Assembly (NCBI RefSeq): GCF_002553505.1
Contig: NZ_PDCP01000055.1
Coordinates: 1 to 38,503, forward strand
Length of the DNA: 38,503 nucleotides
Source of the DNA: Mycolicibacterium agri
GTDB lineage: Bacteria; Actinomycetota; Actinomycetes; Mycobacteriales; Mycobacteriaceae
Reading direction: 5' to 3'
Below are positions 1-6,211 of the stretch, one piece after another. Below the pieces are notes generated by a model, which did not search any database, had not been told where the DNA came from, and saw only the letters and a list, made by a program, of their open reading frames with translations. Position 1 is the first letter of the stretch, and every line of letters begins with the position of its first letter. Position numbers and translations under genes: made by a program.

Positions 1-26
1 GCACGGCAACTCCAGCCTTCCCCGGG

Positions 27-64
27 CGGGGCCACTTCGAACCGCCCAGCCGGGGCCAATTCGA
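27..64. repeat. Two short direct repeats at the left edge
   Basis: A 14-bp unit, CGGGGCCANTTCGA, occurs at 27-40 and again at 51-64. A small hairpin follows at 102-118 (GGCCCA, 5-base loop, TGGGCC). Repeated GGGGCCA-TTCGA units followed by GTTGACA are reminiscent of the multiple terminal repeats of some IS21-family elements. That link is from memory of the family and is inference; no transposase is inside the window on this side. Confidence 0.4.
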
Positions 65-134
65 GTTGACATAGCCACGCGACGGTCAGCAGCGAGAACG
101 GGCCCACCGGCTGGGCCACCAGACATCGTCGCCG

Positions 135-341
135 GTGGTGGATTTCACGTGTTCGCTACCGCTACCGGCCGCGGCCGAACGGATCGTGGCCAGGGGGCCA
201 TCGACATCCGACGCGACGCCCGAAATCGCCGCAGCGTTGGGCGACTTCGTGGCATCGGGTCGCTCGTATCCCCTCGACACCAGTCGCCCGCTCGGTGACT
301 CGCTGGAGGAGGCGCAGCGGATATGTTGCCTCACGATCTGA
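135..341 (+). CDS. Doubtful small ORF or gene remnant (68 aa)
   Basis: A GTG-started frame of 68 codons ends 34 bp before the WS/DGAT start. Codon use is GC-rich in the third position and the peptide looks protein-like, with a short acidic helix near the C-terminus, but I recognise no family. There is no clear ribosome binding site in front of the GTG, and the frame is closed by a stop near 72. It could be the 3' end of a broken gene, or chance. The rest of 1-375 shows no other gene. Confidence 0.2.
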   Translation: MVDFTCSLPLPAAAERIVARGPSTSDATPEIAAALGDFVASGRSYPLDTSRPLGDSLEEAQRICCLTI

Positions 342-375
342 TCGAATTCCCAAGGTAGCGACGGAGGGTCACACC

Positions 376-1758
376 ATGGAGCAGCTAAAGCCGCTGGACG
401 CTGGCTTCCTCGAGGCCGAAGATTCGGATCGACACGTCAGCCTGGCTGTGGGTGGGCTCTCGATCATCGAAGGTCCGGAACCCGACTTCGACGCGCTCTG
501 CGCAAATATCGCCGAGCGGATGCTGCGGGTTCCTCGGTTCAACCAAGTCCTCAAGACGCATGTGCTCGATCTGAACCCACCGGAGTGGGTGGAAGACGAT
601 GGGTTCGACCTTTCGCACCACGTGCACCGTGCCGCAGTGCCGAATCCCGGCGACGATACGGCGTTGTTCCGCCTCGTCGCCGACATCATGGAACGAAGAC
701 TCGATCGCGACCGGCCGTTGTGGGAGTGCTGGGTCATCGAGGGTTTGCAAGACGGGCGCTGGGCCCTGTTGATGAAGATCCATCATTGCATCGCAGACGG
801 TATCGCTACGATGCACATGTTCAGCGGCCTTGCCGACGAAGGCGAAGTGTCCAACTACGCCAACGAGATTCGTGCCGCGCGATCGCAAAGTACGGGCGTC
901 GATGTCCCGAAACTCTCGGTCAACCCCCTCAGCTGGGCGAGCGGAGCGTGGAACTTGGCGAGGAGTGCGACGGGCGCGGCGCGGTTGGCTTTGGAGGGTG
1001 CGCTCGAAGTCACGACCGGCCTGCTGCAGCCCGCGGCATCATCGTCGCTCGTCGGTCCGGTGTCGACCATGCGCCGGATCAGCGCGGCGCAGGTGAGCTT
1101 ACGCGATGTGCGGAACATCTGCGATGCGTTCGGTGTGACCATCAACGATGTCGCGCTGGCCGCCATCACCGACAGCTTCCGGGCAGCGCTTCTCAGGCGC
1201 GGCGAGCGGCCGCGACGCAATTCTCTGAGGACCCTTGTCCCCGTGTCGATCCGGTCCAACGACGCACTGGGTGTTGCGGACAACCGGGTTTCGTTGATGC
1301 TGCCCTTCTTGCCGGTCGAAAAGGAGGACCCGGTAGAACAGCTGCGCGCCGTGCACCGCCGGTTGTCCCGCACCAAGGGCAGCGGACAGCGGGAGGCGGG
1401 CGCCGTGTTCGTCGCCGCTGCCAGTGTGGTTCCCTTCCCGTTCACGGCGTGGGCGGTTCGAGTCCTGACCAAGCTGCCGCAACGAGGCGTGGTCACGCTT
1501 GCAACCAATGTCCCTGGACCACGGCAACGCATGCGGATCGTGGGACGGGAAGTCGTCCGGGTCGTGCCGATTCCACCCATCGCGCTTCAACTCCGAACGG
1601 GGATAGCGATTCTGAGTTACGCGGATGACCTGGTGTTCGGGATAACCGGCGATTTCGACACGGCGGCAGACATCGACGACCTGGCCCGCGGGATCGAGGC
1701 GGCGGTGGCTCGGTTGGCGGCGATCAGCGCCGAAAAGCGCGACGACCGGGCTGGCTGA
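376..1758 (+). CDS. Wax ester synthase/diacylglycerol acyltransferase (WS/DGAT family)
   Basis: This 460-aa protein belongs to the bifunctional WS/DGAT (Tgs) family, which joins fatty acyl-CoA to diacylglycerol or to fatty alcohols and builds storage triacylglycerol or wax ester, usually at the membrane. The condensing-enzyme motif HHCIADG (HHxxxDG) lies at about residues 136-142. The N-terminus MEQLKPLDAGFL and the family-like segment NVPGPRQRM in the C-terminal half both fit, as does the length (usually 450-480 aa). I chose the ATG at 376 because GGAGG stands 8 bases before it and homology begins there; an upstream in-frame extension to 295 lacks family character. It converges on the nitroreductase gene with only 9 bp between the stops. 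Substrate choice cannot be read from the sequence. No convincing DosR box precedes it. Confidence 0.93.
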   Translation: MEQLKPLDAGFLEAEDSDRHVSLAVGGLSIIEGPEPDFDALCANIAERMLRVPRFNQVLKTHVLDLNPPEWVEDDGFDLSHHVHRAAVPNPGDDTALFRLVADIMERRLDRDRPLWECWVIEGLQDGRWALLMKIHHCIADGIATMHMFSGLADEGEVSNYANEIRAARSQSTGVDVPKLSVNPLSWASGAWNLARSATGAARLALEGALEVTTGLLQPAASSSLVGPVSTMRRISAAQVSLRDVRNICDAFGVTINDVALAAITDSFRAALLRRGERPRRNSLRTLVPVSIRSNDALGVADNRVSLMLPFLPVEKEDPVEQLRAVHRRLSRTKGSGQREAGAVFVAAASVVPFPFTAWAVRVLTKLPQRGVVTLATNVPGPRQRMRIVGREVVRVVPIPPIALQLRTGIAILSYADDLVFGITGDFDTAADIDDLARGIEAAVARLAAISAEKRDDRAG

Positions 1759-1767
1759 CGCGCGAGC

Positions 1768-2763
1768 TCACCGCACGGTCAGCACGTCGCTGACAGGACG
1801 CCGTGGGGTCCGTGCGCCGGCTTCGTCACCGGTGGCCAGGCCGACGCGGATCAACGCCTGCGGTTGGGCGCGACGTCCCGTGAGCCGTCGCACCGCCTCT
1901 CGACTGGCATGCACCTCCATCATGTGGGTCAGGGGACATGTCGAGAAGCGGGCGGCGGTGCATTCCAACAGCACTCGGGACAACGCTTCGCCGCACCGCA
2001 GAATGTTCATGCGACTGTCGTCGAATGTCGACAGGACGAGGACGTTCGAGTGATCGCGATCGACACCCGGTCGGCGGTCGTCGGCGGTGTAGGACGGAAA
2101 CTCGCGGGCCACATCCACTCTCGAGACCTCGGTGGGCGAACCCAGGGCCGCGGGTGGTATCCCGTCATCGGCTCCCACGTGATGTGTCCACCAGAGAAGT
2201 TCATATCGATACGATGCATCGTCGCGCCGCTGCGCCTCGCTGCGCCGCGAGGCATCGGCAAGCGCGGGTCGTCCGCTGTCATCGATCACATCCAACTCAG
2301 TGACGGTGCCCCTCAACACATTACGCAGCGTCTGCTCCATGTCGTTCCACGGCTCGGGAGTCGCCATCGGCAGCCGGTCCGTGTGGCGCGTTGAGATGGC
2401 GTCGCGCAGTGCGAGTTCGTGGTCGTCGGCGGGTCCGGCCGAATGGAATGTGATCGTCGCGAGATGGTCACGATTACCCGCGTCGGGGTATCGCTCGACG
2501 TGCGTCTTCCATCCGGCGGCTCTCGCAGCTACCTGCAGGTGATCCAATGCGGCGCCGCAACTCATGATTACTTCGTTGCCGGTGACGTCGGTGTGTCTGC
2601 CGACCCGGGAGTGATCGGCGAAGAGTTGCAGTTCACCGTGGTCGAACAGCCATTTCCACGGCTGGCTGTTGTGCAGCGACGGTGCGCGACAGGCGAGTTC
2701 GACGATTGCGGTCACCTTGTCGGCGTGGATGACCTGGTTTGGCGTGATGGGTGCAGTCATCAT
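1768..2763 (-). CDS. acg: Acg-family putative nitroreductase
   Basis: This 331-aa protein is of the Acg (Rv2032) type, a diverged branch of the flavin nitroreductase fold known from the mycobacterial DosR regulon. Members bind FMN, and their enzymatic role is unsettled. Family features seen are SLHNSQPWKW near the N-terminus, STRHTDR in the middle and a conserved arginine-rich C-terminal part; the length equals that of Rv2032. The start ATG at 2763 overlaps the stop of the upstream 101-aa gene (ATGA), so translation is probably coupled. The same frame stays open to 3036, but that part is the antisense shadow of upstream genes with no family similarity. It is the last gene of the unit headed by the universal stress protein and the box at 4583. 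Family confident; biochemical function open. Confidence 0.9.
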   Translation of the reverse strand: MMTAPITPNQVIHADKVTAIVELACRAPSLHNSQPWKWLFDHGELQLFADHSRVGRHTDVTGNEVIMSCGAALDHLQVAARAAGWKTHVERYPDAGNRDHLATITFHSAGPADDHELALRDAISTRHTDRLPMATPEPWNDMEQTLRNVLRGTVTELDVIDDSGRPALADASRRSEAQRRDDASYRYELLWWTHHVGADDGIPPAALGSPTEVSRVDVAREFPSYTADDRRPGVDRDHSNVLVLSTFDDSRMNILRCGEALSRVLLECTAARFSTCPLTHMMEVHASREAVRRLTGRRAQPQALIRVGLATGDEAGARTPRRPVSDVLTVR

Positions 2764-3065
2764 CTGACCTTCTGTGGTACGGGCTCTTCGGTGACCGCTG
2801 CGTCGGGCGGCCGTAACCGTGACTTGGAGGCAACGCGTATCTCGACCGTGAAATAGTCCGGGTCGGGGACCTCTTGCTCGATGGTTTCGCGCAGCCGCGC
2901 GAACACCTTGTCGAGCGCTTCCAACGGGTCCACGTCGACCGGGACAACCGAGATGCCGACGTCCATCCAGTGGCCACCGTAACGAGTCAACCCGTGCGCG
3001 AAGCCCGGCAGATCCGTGTGGTCGTCGGCGTTCCACGAAATCACCTCGACGGGCTTGTCATTCAT
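2760..3065 (-). CDS. Conserved-looking hypothetical protein, 101 aa
   Basis: I do not recognise this protein. It is small and acidic, has no membrane segment or signal peptide, and contains a predicted alpha-beta core: a strand around GHWMDVGISVVPVDVD, a helix LEALDKVFARLRETIEQ, then a strand YFTVEIRVAS. The start at 3065 is supported by GAGGAGG five bases ahead. It ends in an ATGA overlap with the acg start, and it follows the frameshifted membrane protein gene by 22 bp. Its position inside a box-headed stress operon suggests expression under hypoxia. The upstream frame runs into it without a stop only because of the frameshift in the preceding gene, so a long fusion should not be annotated. 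Confidence 0.75.
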   Translation of the reverse strand: MNDKPVEVISWNADDHTDLPGFAHGLTRYGGHWMDVGISVVPVDVDPLEALDKVFARLRETIEQEVPDPDYFTVEIRVASKSRLRPPDAAVTEEPVPQKVR

Positions 3066-3087
3066 CAATGCCTCCTCATCGTGGGCA

Positions 3088-3656
3088 CTAAGCGTGCGGT
3101 CGTTGATTGTCGACGATGTGCTCGGCGGACCTGAGATGTCTGTCGGCCTGATCGAGATATGTGAGGAATTCGGCCACATAGCTGTTGGGCGAGCCGGCAA
3201 GCGCGGACATACACATATGCGCTGCGTGTGGGTGTCGACGATCGCGGCGTTCAGTTCGCTGGTGAGCTCGGGGGCCGGTGACGGCAGGTGGGCCTGCAGA
3301 TCGACCGCCGCAGCGTCGTGCATCCGTTCACACTCGTTTCTGGCACCGGCTTCGTCGAGCTCTTTCGCCCGTTGTTCCACACCGTCGAAGGCTTTGTGGA
3401 GTTCGGCGACGTGCTCAGGGGCACCTGCGGCCCACCACTGCTGGACGGAGGCGGCGTCGCCCGGCGGCGCCTGCGCACTTTCCAGGCCCGTCCGGTGGCT
3501 GTTCAGGACGTATACCCCTGCCAACAGGATCGCGGCTGCCGCGGTGCTTGCCGCCATGAAGAACCACCATCGGCGATACCACGGCGCAGGGGGGGTCGTC
3601 TCCGTAACAACAAGTGCGCCATGCTCATCGCGCGGACGCGGGTCGTCCTCGTTCAC
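3088..3656 (-). pseudogene. Single-pass membrane protein gene with a frameshift
   Basis: The frame opens with a GTG at 3656 that overlaps the stop of the universal stress protein (GTGA). It encodes a short polar N-terminus, one hydrophobic segment at about residues 31-50 (FMAASTAAAAILLAGVYVLN), and an extracytoplasmic helical part with Glu/Lys-rich stretches. Near 3215-3225 the coding frame changes. The upstream frame continues as an unlikely Pro/Arg/Cys-rich sequence, while a second frame gives a natural helical ending (MCMSALAGSPNSYVAEFL...) that stops at 3088, 22 bp before the next start. The span is one base short of a whole number of codons, consistent with a single-base deletion; repaired it would be about 189 aa. 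It may be a real lesion or a sequencing error. No named family recognised. Confidence 0.7.
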
Positions 3657-4528
3657 CGGACAACTGTCACCGGGACGGGCGCCGATTCGGCGACCGCGTA
3701 GCTCACCGAACCGAGCAGCATGGAAGCCATACCGCCGCGGCCGCGGCTGCCGACGACCACCAGGGCGGCGTTCTTCGATTCATCGATCAGCCACTGAGCC
3801 GGCCGGTCGCACACGATGCGTCGCTGCACATTGACGTCGGGGTATTGCTCGCGCCAGCCGGCGAGGCGCTCCCCGAGGACCGCGTGACCCTCGTCTTCGT
3901 ACTGGTGCCAGTCCATTCCCACGATCGGGAAGACGCCCACGTCACTCCACGCGTGCAGCGCTATCAAGTCCACGCCGCGCAACGACGCCTCCTCGAAGGC
4001 GAACGCGGTTGCCGCCTCGGATGCCGGCGAACCGTCGATACCGAGCAGGACGGGGGCGTCGGCGTCGGAGGGTTTGGGGTCGGTCTTAACGATCGTCACC
4101 GGGCAGCGGGAGTGGTGCAGCAAGCCACGGCTCACGGAGCCCAGCAACGCGCCGCTGACCCGACCCATTCCTCGGCTGCCGGCGACGATCATCGTGGCGT
4201 TCTTGGACATGGCGGCCAACACAGTGACGATTCCGTCGTTGCGGACCTCGGTGTGCACGGTCGGCGGTGTCGCGTCCCCGATCGCCGCCAGTAGGGTCTT
4301 CTCCGCCTTCTCGATCACCTCTCGCGCGTTGTCCTCCTGCCACTGGCGGTAGGCGGACTCCAGATATCGCACGGGCCAGCTCACCACGATGGGAACGATG
4401 ACGTGGATCAAGGTGACGGGAAGCTTGCGCAGCACAGCTTCCCGACCTGCCCACGCCACGGCGGCGTCCGACTCCGGCGATCCGTCGACGGCGACAAGGA
4501 TTCCGTGTTCAGGGGAATTCTTCGGCAT
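3653..4528 (-). CDS. Tandem universal stress protein (two USP domains)
   Basis: This 291-aa protein contains two UspA domains, at about residues 8-145 and 155-290. Each ends in the ATP-binding pattern G-x2-G-x9-G-[ST]: GSRGMGRVSGALLGS in the first and GSRGRGGMASMLLGS in the second. Mycobacterial tandem USPs such as Rv2623 and Rv2005c are of this size, bind ATP and belong to the DosR regulon. The ATG at 4528 begins the recognisable domain (ILVAVDGSPESDAA). A strong DosR-like box lies 55 bp upstream at 4583-4596. Its stop overlaps the GTG of the membrane protein gene, so it heads a coupled four-gene unit. Confidence 0.93.
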   Translation of the reverse strand: MPKNSPEHGILVAVDGSPESDAAVAWAGREAVLRKLPVTLIHVIVPIVVSWPVRYLESAYRQWQEDNAREVIEKAEKTLLAAIGDATPPTVHTEVRNDGIVTVLAAMSKNATMIVAGSRGMGRVSGALLGSVSRGLLHHSRCPVTIVKTDPKPSDADAPVLLGIDGSPASEAATAFAFEEASLRGVDLIALHAWSDVGVFPIVGMDWHQYEDEGHAVLGERLAGWREQYPDVNVQRRIVCDRPAQWLIDESKNAALVVVGSRGRGGMASMLLGSVSYAVAESAPVPVTVVR

Positions 4529-4582
4529 TGCACGCTCCTCAGTCCTGGCTCGACGTTAACGCGGGTGGGGGAGCGTCGAGCA

Positions 4583-4596
4583 GGGTCGTAAGTCCC
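4583..4596 (-). promoter_or_regulatory. DosR-like box ahead of the USP operon
   Basis: Read on the minus strand the site is GGGACTTACGACCC, fitting GGGACTWWNGNCCC at all but one defined position. It lies 55 bp before the USP start, in the 95-bp gap left by the acyl carrier protein gene. Confidence 0.75.
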
Positions 4597-4623
4597 TTGC
4601 GGGGTGACGGTGGTCCTCGGTTC

Positions 4624-4877
4624 TCAGATGCGCTGTTCGACATAGCCGACCACATCGGCCAGTGTCCGCAGGGACGCGTAATCCGACTCGGGAATGTCGA
4701 CGTGGAGCCGGTTGTGGATGCCGATGAGGAAGTTCAGCCAGTCCATCGAGTCGAGACGACCTGTTCTCGAAGAAGCACATCGTCTTCGATCTCGTCGGGA
4801 TCGATTTCGGGAGCGATGCTCGTCAACACCGACAGAACCTCGCCCCGGATGTCGTCTCGAGTTCTCGTATCGCTCAC
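4624..4877 (-). pseudogene. Acyl carrier protein gene with a frameshift
   Basis: The GTG at 4877 overlaps the stop of the acyltransferase remnant (GTGA). It opens an acidic helix-rich N-terminus (SVLTSIAPEIDPDEIEDD). After about residue 39, near 4758-4763, the frame is lost and hits a stop. The next frame gives an unmistakable ACP second half with the phosphopantetheine attachment motif LDSMDWLNFL (Ser codon at 4747-4749) and a normal C-terminal helix ending at 4624. The span is one base short of whole codons, so a single-base deletion explains it; repaired it would be 84 aa, normal for an ACP. Next to E2-type acyltransferase sequence, it may have carried an acyl group in a hypoxia-linked acyl transfer pathway. 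Confidence 0.8.
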
Positions 4878-5438
4878 TTCTCCAATGTCTCCGGTCGCTG
4901 CAGCAGGTCATTGATGGCACTCAGAAAGCGCGCGCCGCGATGCCCGTCGCTGGCGCGGTGGTCGGCAGCGAGCGTGGCCGACATGGTGGTCGCAATCCGG
5001 ATGCCGCCGTCGACGGCGCAGACCTTCTGCGTCGGACAGACGACGCTGCCGTTGCGCAGGGCGCTCATCACGGTGACAAAAAGTTCCGGGGCAGTGGCCG
5101 AGCAGCGTGAACACCCGGTCTCCCTTGTCGATGCCCAGCGTGCGAAGCACGTTCGTGAAGCGGCAGGACAGCCGACCCAGCTCGGCGTAAGACAGGTCGC
5201 GCGTCGCCATGGCACCGTCCCAGGACGCCGCGGAGACGAAGCGCAGCGCGGTGCGCGAGGCGATCGGGCCGTCGACATGCCGGTCGACCGCGGCAAAGGC
5301 GATGTTGCAGCCGTTGCCTGCCATCCCCGCGCAGGGGTCGGCGACCGTCGACCAGGCAAACTCCGCGCAGGTGCGGTCGTAGTCCGTCAGATTCGGCGTG
5401 ACACGAAGATCCTTGGCCGTCTTCGGGATTGCGGTCAT
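4874..5438 (-). pseudogene. Chimeric remnant: acetyl-CoA synthetase N-terminus joined to E2 acyltransferase C-terminus
   Basis: The first 110 or so codons match the N-terminus of an acetyl-/acyl-CoA synthetase (YDRTCAEFAWSTV, RTALRFVSA, LSYAELGRLSCRFTNVLRTL). A run of four C on the coding strand (5088-5091) appears to carry one extra base; removing it continues the family sequence as PELFVTVMSALRNGSVVCP. At about 5028-5035 the similarity switches to the end of a 2-oxoacid dehydrogenase E2 acyltransferase (QKVCAVDGG, then LAADHRASDG with the catalytic HxxxDG). So the synthetase lacks its AMP-binding core and the E2 lacks its lipoyl domains. The simplest reading is one large deletion that removed everything between two genes of one operon, perhaps including E1 subunits. 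The start overlaps the preceding gene (ATGA). Unlikely to be functional. Confidence 0.78.
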
Positions 5439-5686
5439 GGCGGAAGCACACCGCTTCGTAAGGCGGGGCCGACGTTCGCCATGACACGGTCCAGCAGGTC
5501 GTCGTAGGTCGATCCGTCGCGCAGTAAACCGGTCGGCCCATGGTGTTGCAGGAACGCGTCAAGCCGACGGTCGAGGGCCCAGTCGGCATACGTGCGTCTG
5601 GTGAACTCCGACCGGAGAAAGCGCCACGCGATGGCGTTCAGTTCGGTCCTGGTCATCCGGCTGCGCCCGGTCCGCGTCCTTGACAT
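5435..5686 (-). CDS. Small hypothetical protein, 83 aa
   Basis: I do not recognise a named family. The protein is helical and charged (AIAWRFLRSEFTRR, DRRLDAFLQHHG, TYDDLLDRVMANVG), without membrane segments. I favour the ATG at 5686 because AAAGGGG precedes it at good spacing; an ATG at 5716 has no ribosome binding site, and one at 5656 is also possible. It heads the acetyl-CoA synthetase/ACP unit and overlaps the synthetase start by ATGA. A DosR-like box lies 58 bp upstream. Its place at the head of an acyl-activation operon suggests an accessory role, but nothing in the sequence shows one. Confidence 0.65.
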   Translation of the reverse strand: MSRTRTGRSRMTRTELNAIAWRFLRSEFTRRTYADWALDRRLDAFLQHHGPTGLLRDGSTYDDLLDRVMANVGPALRSGVLPP

Positions 5687-5743
5687 CCCTGCAATCCCCT
5701 TTCTGCTAACGTTCATCGTTTCGCCAGGCGCCGGCGGCTACTA

Positions 5744-5757
5744 GAGACAAAAGTCAT
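5744..5757 (-). promoter_or_regulatory. DosR-like box ahead of the small-protein/ACP unit
   Basis: The minus strand reads ATGACTTTTGTCTC: the core GACTTTTGTC is intact and the outer bases deviate from the consensus. It lies 58 bp before the 5686 start, a spacing like that of the other boxes. Weaker than the sites at 4583, 28256 and 34838. Confidence 0.5.
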
Positions 5758-5816
5758 TCCCAGACAGGTCCGGTGGACCCTGGCCGCCGCCTACGGCTGC
5801 GAAGCACCATCGATGA

Positions 5817-5974
5817 ATGGCGACCTACACCGCCAGTAGCGTCAGGGACGCGATCCGCATGTTCAACAAGCACGTGCTGAACCCTGCGATGTTGCATCTG
5901 GCCGGCCGTAAGCACTTCTACGCCGGTGTCATTCGGCACACCGGCCGCCGTTCCGGCAAGCGTTACACCACTAG
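5817..5974 (+). pseudogene. 5' fragment of a deazaflavin (F420)-dependent nitroreductase-like gene
   Basis: The first 52 codons read as the N-terminus of the Ddn/DUF385 family of F420-binding oxidoreductases: a helical start, LHLAGRKHFYAGVIRHTGRRSGKRY, with the family's HTGRxSG signature. Members are about 130-150 aa. After about 5972 the frame becomes the antisense of a universal stress protein gene and stops at 6053, so roughly the last two thirds are missing. The break coincides with the truncation of the facing USP gene, which points to one deletion joining two convergent genes. Confidence 0.72.
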
Positions 5975-6211
5975 CTTGACCGGCGCTCCCGTCGCTTCGA
6001 TCGCCGCGCGGGCCTCGTGCAGCGACGCCTTCGCCCGACGCACGTCGGCGTAATAGTCCTCGGCGCCGAGGTGTTTTGCTTTGGTCACGTAGACCAGGCG
6101 AAGAGGCACATCTCTGCTGACGGCTTTGTCGACGGCCCATTCGGCGGCTTGGACAGCCGCCGCAGATCCATCGATTCCGGCCACCACCGGCGGGTTCGGT
6201 TCGACTGTCAC
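5963..6211 (-). pseudogene. 5' fragment of a universal stress protein gene
   Basis: The GTG at 6211 overlaps the stop of the P1B-type ATPase (GTGA). It opens a typical USP N-terminus: VVAGIDGSAAAVQAAEWAVDKA, then a second strand RLVYVTKA. Sequence characteristic of the family ends at about GAPVK (near 5975), and the frame stops two codons later, inside DNA that belongs to the facing Ddn-like gene. At 82 aa it lacks the ATP-binding loop (GxxGxxxxxxxxxGS) and any second domain, so it is very probably inactive. Confidence 0.78.

Noticed and set aside
27..64. DosR box for the first WS/DGAT
   Set aside because: The GGGGCCACTTCGAACC sequence misses several core positions and lies about 330 bp from the start.
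5817..6053. Intact 78-aa protein
   Set aside because: Only the first 52 codons match the Ddn-like family; the rest is antisense USP sequence, so it is treated as a fragment.
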